From Terana coerulea (lineage: Eukaryota > Basidiomycota > Agaricomycetes > Polyporales > Phanerochaetaceae): 64,000 nucleotides of DNA. Positions 35,951 to 47,066 of this stretch are shown piece after piece; position 1 is the first letter of the stretch; every line of letters begins with the position of its first letter. The position numbers and the translations under genes were made by a program. The stretch is from the NCBI GenBank assembly GCA_024811115.1, contig JAKOGH010000825.1:1-64000 (forward strand), in the 5' to 3' direction. The notes under the pieces are model-generated. The model had not been told where the DNA came from. It saw only the letters and a program-made list of their open reading frames with translations, and ran no database searches.

Positions 35951-36904
35951 TTAAAACCTAATGTATACACATACTGTGCTTTGTAATATACATAATCAAA
36001 TAACTCGTATACAATATAATACTATAATTCTGTTATATATGCTTGATTTGAATAGAAATCAGCTCAGAAAAGTATGTAAATTAAAGAAAGAATATTAGAA
36101 AATCCACAAAGGTAAATAAAGAAATCATACCTGCTACGCACTAGCAATGATCCATTTATCCCAGATATAAAGGGTTAGAACTTATCAACTCTTACTCTTA
36201 CTTTTAGATATTTTTACCTTTGATCTCTACAAGTTTCCCTATCTTTGTCCTTTACTAGATAGAGTATAGATAGAGGTGTACTATATATCTGTATGCATTC
36301 TGCAAAAGGCCTTATATACTATCTTTAGGCTGTCTAACTCTAGAAACTACAAAGTAAGATGATAGGACTAAATGTGGGAAAATTGCAAAGCAATAAATAT
36401 GGATAAATGCAAGTAGGGCACTATATGCGTAGGAAAGCATTATTGTGGGTTTAAAGGGTATGTATGGCTGACAAATATTATTGGAAGTGCATGTATGCAG
36501 CAGTAGACAGTAAAAATATATGTGATATTGGCTAAATATGATGTTGATATATAGAATGCTATATGCAAGCAGAGTAAAAAAAGTAAAAGACTGCTAGCTA
36601 GTAGTAAACACTGAAGGTTGTGCAATTATATAGTTTTACTAAATTGCACTCTATTGCCTACAAATGAGCAACAGGGTATATATAATACAATAAAGGAGTA
36701 AGTTACAACTAAGGAATAGAAAGCAAATCCAAGCAAAAAAAAATAGAATATGAGAGTTGTGTAAGCATCCAAATATAGTAACCTTCCTAGCAGAGTTACA
36801 CTACATCAGACAGTTACAAATTGCAAAGGGCCTTAACTATCACTTAGAGACTGTCAGTTGCTGCTTACAGCATCTGAAAAAAAACCGTACTATTTCTAAT
36901 GCAC
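35951..36904. other. AT-rich sequence without recognised feature
   Basis: No reading frame of note (36,440-36,625 minus and 36,757-36,945 plus are short and unsupported), no RNA gene and no repeat pair recognised. Confidence 0.4.
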
Positions 36905-37473
36905 ACCAAGGGTATAAAAACCACTGGGGGTATTTGCAGAGATAAGGCAAGGGTGAAGGTAGGGATAGACCAATTTTAACCATTTACCCTTGCTTTACCC
37001 TTGAATATTTGTAAGAGCCAAATAATAGTATCACACACAGCTATATAATTCTAGTTTGTTTGAGTTTAGTAAAGGCTAATTACACAATCTTGTATATGTA
37101 GCCATTTTCATCATTTAGTAACTTGCTGGTAGCTTGCATGAGTGATTATTATAAAAGCCTCAATATACTTATAGCATAATGATATATAAATATATTCAAA
37201 TGAGGCTATACTTACAACAGTTTAAGCTACTAAAAACTCTAAGAGATCAAAGATAACAGTGATATAGTCTTGCACAATGATTGAAACATTTTTGAAGTTT
37301 GGAACCAAATAATATGTGCTACATAGAGCTACTTTAGAGCTATACTTTTAGAGGTTATTAAAACCCTTAATACCCTTGTAAACCCTCAGTAAACTCTTTA
37401 CCCTTGTTCAAGGGTAAGGGTTTTAAAGAGTAAAGGTAAGGGTTGGTTGAATTTTGCTGAGGGTTTACCCTTG
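36905..37473. mobile_element. Probable hAT-like MITE with CAAGGGTA ends
   Basis: The left end is ACCAAGGGTATAAAAACC and the right end GGGTTTACCCTTG, so both ends carry CAAGGGTA inward. The flanks TAATGCAC (36,897-36,904) and CAATGCAC (37,474-37,481) agree in 7 of 8 bases. Subterminal repeats of AAGGGTAAAG type occur in both orientations (36,946-37,015 and 37,350-37,470), including a hairpin around CAAGGGTAAGGGTTTTAAAG. No protein. The style resembles the 49,710-50,451 element. Confidence 0.5.
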
Positions 37474-37481
37474 CAATGCAC

Positions 37482-38084
37482 TAACTATTTCTATCTAATG
37501 CATGCTAATAAGCATTAAAACAACACAGCTAGGTAAATATATACATAAGGCCAATAAGATGAATTAGTGAGGTTCACTGCTAATTAACTTAATTGTTGTA
37601 TATATTAGGGCAATTAGCACTACTTCTCTGCTATTCTATTGCTTACTCTTCTATTTTGTTCCTTACATGCAGCTATAATATCGCTATTGCTTGACTAGTT
37701 ATTTGAGAAATTCTTTCTGCTAATTTCGACTAATATATTACATTGCATATTCAGTTATCTACATACAAAACTAAACTACTTAATGTAGTAAACTACTCAT
37801 ATTGTGCAAGCAAGCCCACACACCAAGTGCTATACTTGCCTATGTGTTGTATTTGTCAGTAATGTGCTAACATATAATGCTATCCTACCTCTTATGTTAT
37901 ACACTAGCCCCTTCTGATAAGGGGCACGCTTATCAGCATTGGTCTATATGCGTTGTACTTTGCCATGTTTCATACATTAGCGCTGGCATGTGCATGCTGC
38001 ATTTATTAATATTGCGCTTGTATAGATGGCTGCCTTAGTCCTTATATTATACACTGGCCCGTTATGTTAGTGGTGTACTCACCT
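37482..38084. repeat. AT-rich sequence with degenerate TG/CA-rich repeat
   Basis: From about 37,830 the sequence is made of degenerate units around 'tgttatacactggccc', 'tagcgctggcatgtgcatg' and 'tgtgttgtatttg'. The same vocabulary dominates 41,660-42,070. The unit is too degenerate to define a period by eye. No gene. Confidence 0.45.
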
Positions 38085-40630
38085 ACCACAGCCAGTAGCC
38101 ATTTTACAAAATAACACTGAAATATTAGAGAGTCCATTTTATAAATACTGCTGAGCTTTCTGCTATGCTGTATTTTGTAATACAGCACCTCTATATTGTC
38201 TCTATATATTATAATGACATATTGTATGTTTGGTGCTTTGGATGCTTAAATACAGATATGCTTGAAATGTTGCCCTTGATGAGTTGATCAAGATTGCTAT
38301 TGGTGACTTAAAGGGCTATGCAGTAGTTATAGCGCAAATTCCAAAATACTCGAAGAATTGTAGTTCTTTTGAAGTAGACATCTAAGAACCAAACCACTAA
38401 AACTGGCTCACAAGCTTTTAGGAGTGCATGAAAAACTGTGCCACCATGTGTCATAATTTAGAAGCTGATGAATGGACCCACAAATCCTGGGGCCTTTGTA
38501 TTCGCATTTTTAGGCCCCTGCAGGCCTGATCCCTGGCCTCCCCCTGGCCCCCCTCTCCTAATGGCGATTTATATAGTGTAGATACATATCTGTAGGTACT
38601 ATATGTCAATTTTGGGGACCTTACCACCTCTATACATACCTCTGCATCAAATTTGCTCTTATAGGGATCAATTTCGCTTTTGGGGCTCCTGGCATTATGA
38701 TAAAATTGGATCTTTTGTGCACTGACCCTTCTAAAGTACTCAGATACATAATAGGCTAACATTCGACGCTTGGAATAGGCAGAACAGTGGTGGAGATGTG
38801 CTTCTACACAGATATCCGAACAAACACCAAATATTACTGTAACATTGTATTTAGGATCAAATATATTACTGTAAGTACATGAAGGGTGTATGTAGGTCTT
38901 ATTTAGAAGCTCCAATCACCCACACATGCACCAGGCATGTGTGACCACTTGTGAAAGTTAAATGATCAGATCAAATTTGGGCGCTTTTTGAAAAACAGCG
39001 CATACATTTAATATCACCCTATTTCCATAAGATTCAAATCTCCGAACCCATTGTAATGAATTCTACGCTCTGAAAACCACCAGAAACATTTGGAAAAGGA
39101 GTACACCATCTTAGTTGTGATGCTATAGCTAAAACATATCTGAATCCGTATAAATTATATGGATCCATGTAATACCTAGGCTTTCCGACTGTCCTGGTCG
39201 CTCTTTTTATTCCACAAACACTGGGGGACCCCTGGAAACTGTTGTCGCATGTTCATATATGTGTTTTAAGTACTTCTGAGCTTGGAATTAATTTGTTTCA
39301 AAGATCTAAGCTGGGAATAGTGCAATATATGCTGTTTTTGGGCATTCTGGGCGCATTTTGGCAGTATTCAGCCTGGATCATTACACAATACATACCAGAT
39401 ACTATCCAAATAAATTGTGAAACTGTTTGTACATGTATAGGCAACATTGTATTGGATTTAGGATAGAATCTAACTGCTAAAAAGGGACCCAGAAATTAAA
39501 TATCGCTGGAAATGAGCGAATTTGGCCTGGGCAGAGATATATTCAGGTTTAGCAAGCCATAGAGTGATTTCCCCACTTATTCCTTCTGCTAATAGTTAAT
39601 GTATATATAGTAGTACATACTGGAATAGCCAGAAGCCCAGTGCAGCCATATTCAAGGGTTGTAAGAGAGTGGAAACCCTGATTTAGGCGCATCAGAGCTA
39701 TATTTAAGCTGCAGAGTAGTGTACAAAGCTTCCCTGACCCCTGAACTGCGCCACAGTACACTACATACATGTAACTATGTATCTTACATCAAAGTCAAAA
39801 GGAGGGAAAGGAGGGAGGCCAGGAAAAGCAAGTGGAATGGCTCAAAATGCGCATTTGATAGAGCTGGGTTTTTAGGTCCACTACCTGCCTAATTGAGTGG
39901 CAAGGGTTCAGAAATGTGTGCCCAAGTGCAAAAGTGCAAAAATGCGCTTTGTATGTCACGAAGACAAGCTCAATGCGTAACCAGAGCGAAGCGGATCAGA
40001 GTGGATATGGAATAGATGGTGGAATACGTACAAGGGTGACAAAGGCCAACTCCTGATGGATCTCACAGAACAAGCAGGCTAGTGCCGATACTTGTCTGAC
40101 CAAGTTAATATTGCTACACTATACAATACATAAAATACACACCCTTGTCTTCAATGACCAAGAGGTCGAGATGAAGGAGCAAGGTAAGAGAGTCTGAGTG
40201 CTAAGAGTCCGAAAGTGTGAGAAGAATCAAACTGGATTTGGGCGCTAAGCGCCGAACATCGGAATAACATTCAAAGGCTCTGGGGCTACTACCAGGTTGT
40301 ATATCTGTGCCAAACAAATGCAAGAAAAATAATAATACTACTTCTATATGTTCATCTGCAACATTGTGGGTCTACTTAGCATTTATTTAGCAAATGGAAA
40401 GTGCCTGGTAGGAAAAATTGATCATAGCTTTTATGGCGCAACTACCAGGCCATTTTTGGTCATTCTGATACTTTTGAAAGCCTTGATTGAGGGTTACATA
40501 TTGGTATGTTTTTGGTTTGAAGGGTTTGTTTTATAAAATGGACCCTTTTAACAACTCTGCAGTTTTACAAAACAAACCCTCTAAAATCTCAGTGCTATTT
40601 TACAAAATGGTTACTGGCACACTTAGCTCA
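38085..40630. mobile_element. Composite unit of about 2.5 kb bounded by inverted repeats
   Basis: Left: ACCACAGCCAGTAGCCATTTTACAAAATAACACTGA (about 38,093); right: TCAGTGCTATTTTACAAAATGGTTACTGGC (about 40,590). These are inverted copies. The interior (about 38,390-39,950) is less AT-rich, contains a 154-codon minus frame (38,451-38,915) without recognised domain, and is interrupted by a family-B solo LTR (39,954-40,363). The first 20 or so bases of each arm are clear; target duplication and exact edges were not found. Superfamily unknown. Confidence 0.45.
39954..40363 (+). mobile_element. Solo LTR, family B (best-defined copy)
   Basis: 410 bp, beginning TGTCACGAAGACAAGC and ending CATCTGCAACA. 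Flanks TTGTA (39,949-39,953) and TTGTG (40,364-40,368) form a 5-bp target duplication with one transition. It contains the family-typical block GGCGCTAAGCGCC, a small palindrome. The family has at least six copies in the window and no recognised coding partner, so its superfamily (gypsy or copia) is unknown. The plus orientation is arbitrary. Confidence 0.8.
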
Positions 40631-41220
40631 TCTGCATTAGCCTGTGCATGATATGCTTTAGCTATGTCTCATGCTATTAGTAAGAAATGTTTACTAACAG
40701 TTATATAAAGAAAAAGGAGGGGATATCCTGGATAGAATGGCTAGATGAATTTCTCCAGGTAACATTAGATTAAATGTTGGATCAAACTTGCCTAGGTGTT
40801 TATGTGTAATTGTATGCAAATAAATTTCTGAGATGAATGCAACACTTAGTCACTTACTGAGCTAGTTATATAAAAGATGGCTCAAATAACTAGCAAACCA
40901 AAACAATAAAGACCTGGTAAGTATTAATTAGTAATCTCTTCAAACAATAATCCTTCTTAGATTATATAAGTACAACTCAGCCTAAAACTTGATTACTGAA
41001 GTTAAGCTATAGTAATTCTAAGGATGCAAAGCCTATTCTTTGGGCTTATAAATATTATAAACTTGAAACCCAGAAAAATACTGCTTGCTGCTAGCCACCT
41101 AGCACTTTTTAGAGTACAAGATATGTGTCCTTTTTTCTTTCCTAGTGCCCTTATGTATTTATTAGAAATTTTTCCTTTGGCCAATTAGGATTTATTACTA
41201 AGCAAATTGGTAATGCTTAT
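40631..41220. other. AT-rich sequence without recognised feature
   Basis: No supported gene. A 60-codon minus-strand frame (41,002-41,184) is the longest and shows nothing recognisable. Confidence 0.4.
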
Positions 41221-41450
41221 TATCGCGGAGACGAATGTAGAATAGATGATAGAATATGTCGAAGAGGCAATGGCCAACTCTGAGTAGACCTCATAGAACA
41301 GGCTAGTGCCAATACTGTTAGCATTGGCATGACTTGAGCAAGGCGTCCAAAACGGAAGAATTGAGCCGCATTTAGGCGCTAGGCGCCGGGATCATCAGAA
41401 TGAAGTCCAGAGGCTCTAATAATACTACATATGCATGTCCATCTGCGACA
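41221..41450 (+). mobile_element. Family-B solo LTR, internally deleted, CTTAT duplication
   Basis: 230 bp keeping both ends of the family (TATCGCGGAGACGAATG... and ...CATCTGCGACA) but missing roughly 180 bp of the middle. Perfect 5-bp target duplication CTTAT at 41,216-41,220 and 41,451-41,455. It also keeps the palindrome GGCGCTAGGCGCC. Confidence 0.85.
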
Positions 41451-41659
41451 CTTATTAAGCACTTAGTCAGCATTGGTAAGCACTTCCAATATGATTGGCT
41501 GCTTAGCATTTTGCTAATAAATTCACCAGAAATTGGCTTAAGATGTTCACTTTCTTTCCTATCCTGAAATATGACCTGATTCTTACTATATATACCAAGG
41601 AACATGTTATTATCCTACTCATAAATTTCTGTATAACTGATTACTTACAGGACAGTGCG

Positions 41660-42070
41660 CATCTATTAGCACTGCACATGTATGTATACATTGTTACTAC
41701 ACCCTTCATGTTATGCATACTAGCTTTTGTGCATTGGTGGTATGCTCACCTGTGTTTATTGGTATAGTGCATGTTTGTCAGCACTATATATGCATGTGCC
41801 ATTGTCCTGCCCTATGTATCATGTGCATTGTGCTGCATGCACCTCAGCCTTTATGCATCAGTGCTGTGCTCATCTGTATCAGTTTATATGCATCATGCTT
41901 TGCCATATTGCACATGTTAGCATTGGCATTATGCATATCTATTACCACTGTATATGTGTCATTGTGCCTCTGTTTATATTGTATGTATTGTTTTGTATAT
42001 GCTGGTTTTTTGCGCATCAGTGCCGCACATGTTTGCTGGCATTGGGCTTGTTGCATTGGGCTTAACTGGA
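41660..42070. repeat. Degenerate TG/CA-rich repeat tract
   Basis: A pyrimidine- and ATGC-rich tract built of variants of 'tgtgcattggtggtatgctcacctgtgt', 'gttagcattggcattatgcat' and 'tgtattgttttgtatatgctgg'. It opens long cysteine-rich frames on the plus strand (41,713-42,177) simply because of its composition. Related words occur at 37,830-38,080. Probably an old minisatellite. Confidence 0.5.
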
Positions 42071-42950
42071 TGAATATTCATATGCAATGTTTATTACTTA
42101 AGAGGGCTGAGTGCTGCCTATTTATAAAACCACCATCTACAAATCATGCATGCATAGCTGTAAATAGTTCTGGGTAGCAGTAGTAGATGCAGCAAGATAG
42201 CCACATACTTTGTTTATAGAGGAGCCCCTCTCCTTCATAGCCTTGCTCTATTTATCAAGTGTCTCTCCATTCACATGTGGTATTGCTTAGGTCCTAATGT
42301 CCCAATAGGTAGTTGCAATGTAGCCAACACATCAGTTAAAAATGAGGGACTGATAGAATGATAATAAAGCCAAATGTGAAGGCTCCAAAGAGATTAAGGC
42401 ACTTCAACAGATATAGCAGATTATAAACAGTGAACAGCATGGGTAAACCCCAAGTGCTGAGAGGTTCTACCCTCACTCATATCTGGCAGATACCCTTATC
42501 CTTCCCATGAGTATGGATTAAGCGCAGGTTGCCTCAGGTAGAGGTTTTGCCCACAGGTTCGATGCTCCAGACACCTTTTGGTAGCATGAAATAATGATGT
42601 AGCCAGAATGTTAGGTCAATATATATGTTAATGCAGTTTGAATAAGGCTAGAACAATACAAAATGGCAGGGAGTTAAGTGAGCTAAAGTTACAGTTGATA
42701 GGATTAACTATAAACCTGCATATTAATTCGTTCCATGAAAATGCTGTCTACAGGCCTTTTGTCTATATTGAATCAAATAGAAGGCATTGTTGCGAATTTA
42801 AATAGCTCAATAATGTAAGAATCGGCCATAGAATGAGTGAGATGTATGATTTGTGAGCTGGTGAGCAGGAGAAAATGGTTGAATGCATTCATTTCGATGT
42901 TTTGCCGCACCTACCTCTCTTCACCTCTATGAAAACTAATAGTATACGCT
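42071..42950. other. Unassigned sequence
   Basis: No recognised gene, repeat or RNA. Confidence 0.35.
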
Positions 42951-42959
42951 TAGGAGATC

Positions 42960-43300
42960 TCGGAAAACTTGGATTTATGCAAATAAGCCTAGTACTCACT
43001 GAGCTAGAAGCCCTAGTCTTTGAATAGATGCTTGCTTGGTAAGTACATCATCAATGTAGATTACTAGAGTAATTATGCTTGAAAATGTTCAATGCAAAAC
43101 TGATGTCAGGCTATACCTGATATTAGACAATTACAAGTAGAGTATGCTGTCAATCTATGTATAATAAAACTGCGACAACTTAAAGCCAGATAAGTACATG
43201 TCAATAATTACTAAAGTGCAAAGAAGTCTGTGAGAGTGGCCTGTAGCAGAAGCTTCAATATATTGCTGAGACAGATTAAATTGTGGGCAAGTAGCTCAGT
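42960..43300 (-). pseudogene. Possible Ty1/copia reverse transcriptase fossil
   Basis: On the minus strand ITLVIYIDDVL is encoded at about 43,037-43,072. YIDDVL preceded by hydrophobic residues is the active-site box (YxDD) of copia-type reverse transcriptase. Upstream on the same strand a broken frame gives TSVLH and LCTLVIID-like pieces that could be its decayed neighbours. No integrase, RNase H or LTR was found, so the call rests mainly on one motif. Confidence 0.4.
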
Positions 43301-44174
43301 AGGCTAGTAACCAGGCTGATGGCAACAACCACAGTTGTGACTCAGCTGTGGTCATGTAGACTCTGTCTGGTGGTCGACAGAGGCTGCATAATTAGAGCTT
43401 ACAGCTGTATTACCTAGGACATTTGTTATCTTGAGTCACTGTCTAGTAATATAATAAGTGTATTAAAGGCAGCTCAATCTAAATTCAAGTTATTGCCTAC
43501 TGTGCACTAGTAACTCAGACATAAGTGTATGATTACTAAATTTACTTATATAATTCAACAACCTCAGTTGCAAATATTTGAACATCAGAGGCTGCTGATT
43601 TATAAGCAGATACTGTACTTACATCATATATGACCAAATTGACAGGAGGTGCAACTGGTGACACCAAACTACCAAATTGACAGGGCAGCAGGACTGCCTG
43701 TGATCTGTGACATGGGTCAACAAGCGGCGGATAAAAGCAAAAGCTGGCCACTCAATTTGTAAGCTGACCAGTGTTGTTGCAGCAGCTAGAGCTCAATTTT
43801 GCAGTCTAGTTCATGTTATCATCGGCTTGCCTTTTTTTATGTGTCACAGGCTCCAAAAATACTATTTCTGGTGGTTTTTGGAACTGAATATTAGAAGCAG
43901 CAGACCTCTAAGTGATTTGTGACCACCACTTTTCAAACTGGAGGTCAAGGGGTCTATGACCTATGACATGCCACTTTGGTCGTACAAGTACAGTAGACCC
44001 CAGAGATAGGGAATTACTCAGAGTAACGGGGATGTCAAACAGAATAAGCCAAGGGGAAGGATGTATCTCAATTCTAGGAGTACTTAAACTCATTTTGGGG
44101 TGTACTAAGAAATAAGTGCAATTTACTATAACAAGCACTACCATATGTCTAATGTAGGAGACACTTTGCCTAAT
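43300..44174. other. Transition from AT-rich to genic DNA, no supported gene
   Basis: Short frames on both strands (for example 43,542-43,751 minus and 43,908-44,144 minus) without recognised content. A short direct repeat (ACCAAATTGACAGG) occurs at about 43,631 and 43,671. Composition shifts towards that of the genes near 44,100, just downstream of the phosphatase stop codon. Confidence 0.4.
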
Positions 44175-46668
44175 TTAAGCTAATGGTGGATATCCAGTAG
44201 TAGTGTTCCATGCACTTCCTGCTGGTACCTTCCAGTCACCATGGCATCCCCAGGCCCAGTCAGTGTCCCCAATCATTTCCCTCATAGCATCAACGAAGGT
44301 GGATACTGGACACAAGCCATCCTTGTGCTCTGGGCAACCCTTGATAGAGGTTAAGGGTACTACGCCGTCATTGACAATAACCCGAATCTGAGGGTCTGGC
44401 ACCGACGTGCAGGATAGAACTGTATGGGGTTTGTTTATAAGAGTGTCGGTGACCTCGGGATGAGAGATACGTACGCTGGAAGTGCACGTTGGTGGCGAAA
44501 GGCGCGAGATGCGAGACCTTGAATGACCGGTTTTCGGGTATATGATCCGCAGGTAATGGACCGCTGTCCGCCAAACTGGACAAGTTGAGAGCAGTCAAGA
44601 CTGCGCAGAGTCACTCAATGTACGTCCTTGGAAGACTACATACATAACTTACTGTTAAGAACAACGACCTCATGCGTGGCGTCAACATATAGGCTTTGGC
44701 CAAGTGGGAAGGTGGCGGAGCTGTCGTCCAGGGTGGCATTGGTTGAGGAGTTGTGAGTCTCGATGGGCGTGTGCGTCAAGCGGGCGACGAGTTCCTGAAC
44801 GTATCCTATGCCCTGAACACGAGCGACCGGCGAGCCAAACGCCGAGTCATACCAGAAGTATAGGTCCAGCCTGTGGCCACTCCAAACATCAGTAACGGCC
44901 TTTCCAGGCAGAGGAGTCACTCACGCGTAGTCGAAACCAATCCATTCTTCCTCCGTGAAAAGCTCGCAGAACTTCGAATAGCCAATCGCAACAGTCTGGT
45001 ATTCAAATCTGGTTCAATTCTTGATTCTGGAAGGGAGAACGATGGTCATTTACCTCATATGCACACGTCTGCTGCAGAGTATAAATGTCTTCAATCGAGA
45101 GGTCGTAGCCTTTCAGCTGAGGTGCCAATCGGGCGTGTGCGTTTTCAGGTAGATGTTGGCCCATTTGCGCACGTACCAGATGCCACGATCAGCTTTGTCC
45201 TTATCGTCGGCATTCGGGCAGCTGGGATAAAAATTAGCGGTATGATAACGGCGACAGGAGAACGAGCTTACGTCTTGTATGGGGCAAGCGTATTGTTGAA
45301 CTGATGATGTCGGGCAATGTGAGTCGAAGATTCATGTACAGAGTAAATACACGTACGCCTTTCGCTTCGATAGTGATACTCTGCTGGTACTGTCCTTCGA
45401 ATGGATAACCAAAGAATCCGATAGCAAAGTTCAATGCAGAAGCCAGCATACGATCCCTTAAACCGGTTGAGAAGAATGAATAGCGTCTCCAAGTACTAGG
45501 GTACGCACTGAGACTCCGTGCGGAAGACCGGAATAGTGTTCGACTCAGAGAAGTTCTACCCATTGTTAGTAAACGCTTGATTGCGTGCATATGTATGACC
45601 TACCTTCAGGAGGAAACCGTACTTGAGACGCGTTGCGACGCCGAGATCAACTGCAGAAACAGTCAGTGCATAACGCTAACAGCAGGGGTGATGAACTCAC
45701 AAAGTTGCTGCCTGCCGAAGGGCGTGAGGACTGCATAGTTTCAGCATTTTACCAAAGAGCATGAGTTAAGAATTTCAACTGACCTTCCTCGCCCAGCTTG
45801 TATGTCCTGCCCACGTCGTTAATTTAAAGGAATAGAAATAAAACACGGCCACGCACCATTCATTCATGAAAGCCAAGTCTCCAGTAGCCGTCCAACCTGC
45901 CGCAGCCTGATTCAAACGGCCGGAGAAGTTCGCGGGGCCACCATACGAGGCTAAGCGCATGTAGCGTAAGACCGTTGAAAGGAGTGATAACACAAGTACG
46001 TACCGTATTGGGTAGGATATCGCGCGCCGTGACGATGGACCAAATGCAACCCAGTAATGCGGCACGTGTCTGGCACATCCGGACTGGAGTCCAAGCCGAA
46101 GGAGTCTTGCTCAACGCTGAACCATGGCGAAAGGTTTCCCCAATGCCTGAAGACGTCAAACTTCGCGGACTTGTTGCCTTTGCTCGCGAATGCAGGGGAA
46201 ACAAGGTTGGGTGCACCGGTGTGGACTGGGTATGACGGTGCGGTGGCAATGAGGGCAGGCTCAGCTCCGGTAGGGGTCGGCCCCGCATAGCCCACCGAGG
46301 TAGGAAAGAGTGAAGGAAAGACGTTTGTAGGGGATGCGGGCGGGAAGTGATGGACTTCAGACGAGCCTGCGTACGGCGGGGCAAACACTTCGATGTTGCG
46401 TTGCGGCTTGCTCCGGGCGTCCACGTCGCTTCCAGAACCACAGACCACGGCTTGCACGGCGAGGCATGAGAGAACTCCAGCAAGGAAAACCGGCGGCCGT
46501 GTAGAGCTTAGGGTAAGAGGATATGTTGCAACGGCCCGCCTTGCGCGCAGGTTCTTCTCCGACGTCGTTTGGGCGTGGGAGGAGAGATTCGTGCTCAGGG
46601 CTTGCTCGGTCTGCGCCAGAGAGCTCCTTGTACTCCCCACTGGACTCGACGTCCTTGTACCGGTCCAT
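44175..46668 (-). CDS. Histidine acid phosphatase (clade 2, phytase/MINPP-like), two apparent frameshifts
   Basis: Probably hydrolyses phosphomonoesters such as inositol phosphates, outside the cell or at its surface. Seen: the catalytic box RHGARYPT (about 46,002-46,035), later DATHEVVVLN (about 44,653-44,684) supplying the downstream catalytic His-Glu pair, paired Cys near the C-terminus (CPEHKDGLCP) and NTT/NST glycosylation sites. About ten short exons join cleanly through GT-AG introns; among them WYVRKWANIYL, LDLYFWYDSAFG and ILTALNLSSLADSG. The start MDRYKDVES gives an acidic N-terminus followed by one hydrophobic segment (FLAGVLSCLAVQA), suggesting a type II membrane anchor or uncleaved signal. 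Odd: the anchor lies one frame away from the N-terminus (extra base near 46,490), and the frame slips again at an A4 run (T4 on the plus strand, 45,142-45,145). The gene is divergent from the P450. Family is certain; substrate is not. Confidence 0.85.
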
Positions 46669-47066
46669 GACGGCGAGTGTAGCAGGCAAGCAGCAAGTGC
46701 GTGTTGGCTGCAGCAGCGCGGCGGCCGAGCCAATGCGGTCGTTCTGAAAGCGCGCAATCTCACGCGGCTGCGCTCCGATTGGCTGGCGCCTCCCCAATCT
46801 GGCTTGCCGTACAGCTTCGAGCCGTGACGATGTTCTCACCGCGATGGTCACCAGCGAGGATGTTATTACACCAACAGCCTTACAGCGATCACTCGGGCCT
46901 GCCGCAACCTTGCTGATCCATACCGGCCCTGTCTGCGGCGCCCGGAGCTGCGCGCTGCGTGGCAAAGAAGGCGGCCGTATTTCACGCAGCATCTGCGTTT
47001 GTATATAAAGCACAGGACCCTGCAACCCTCCGAATAACCAGACAGCCCGCCTAGAATACCACAACC
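46669..47066. promoter_or_regulatory. 398-bp divergent promoter region, TATA box for the P450
   Basis: Lies between the two start codons of phosphatase and P450. TATATAAA at 47,002-47,009 is 58 bp before the P450 start and is a good core promoter. No equally clear TATA was seen for the phosphatase direction. The region is GC-rich with no long repeat. Confidence 0.6.

Noticed and set aside
38451..38915. 154-codon minus frame as a gene
   Set aside because: It lies within a repeat-bounded unit and has no start context, introns or known motif; chance openness is likely.
41713..42177. Cysteine-rich plus frame as a secreted effector
   Set aside because: The residues follow from the TG/CA-rich repeat composition, two other frames are equally open, and there is no proper signal peptide cleavage context.
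45951..46763. 270-codon minus frame taken as the whole phosphatase N-terminus
   Set aside because: Its first 90 residues read like out-of-frame translation. The acidic MDRYKDVES start in the neighbouring frame is more protein-like, leading to the frameshift interpretation. I cannot fully exclude the longer frame or a 58-bp intron (GTTGCA...GGAG).
46393..46827. Plus-strand frames opposite the phosphatase as genes
   Set aside because: They are antisense shadows of a GC-rich coding region.
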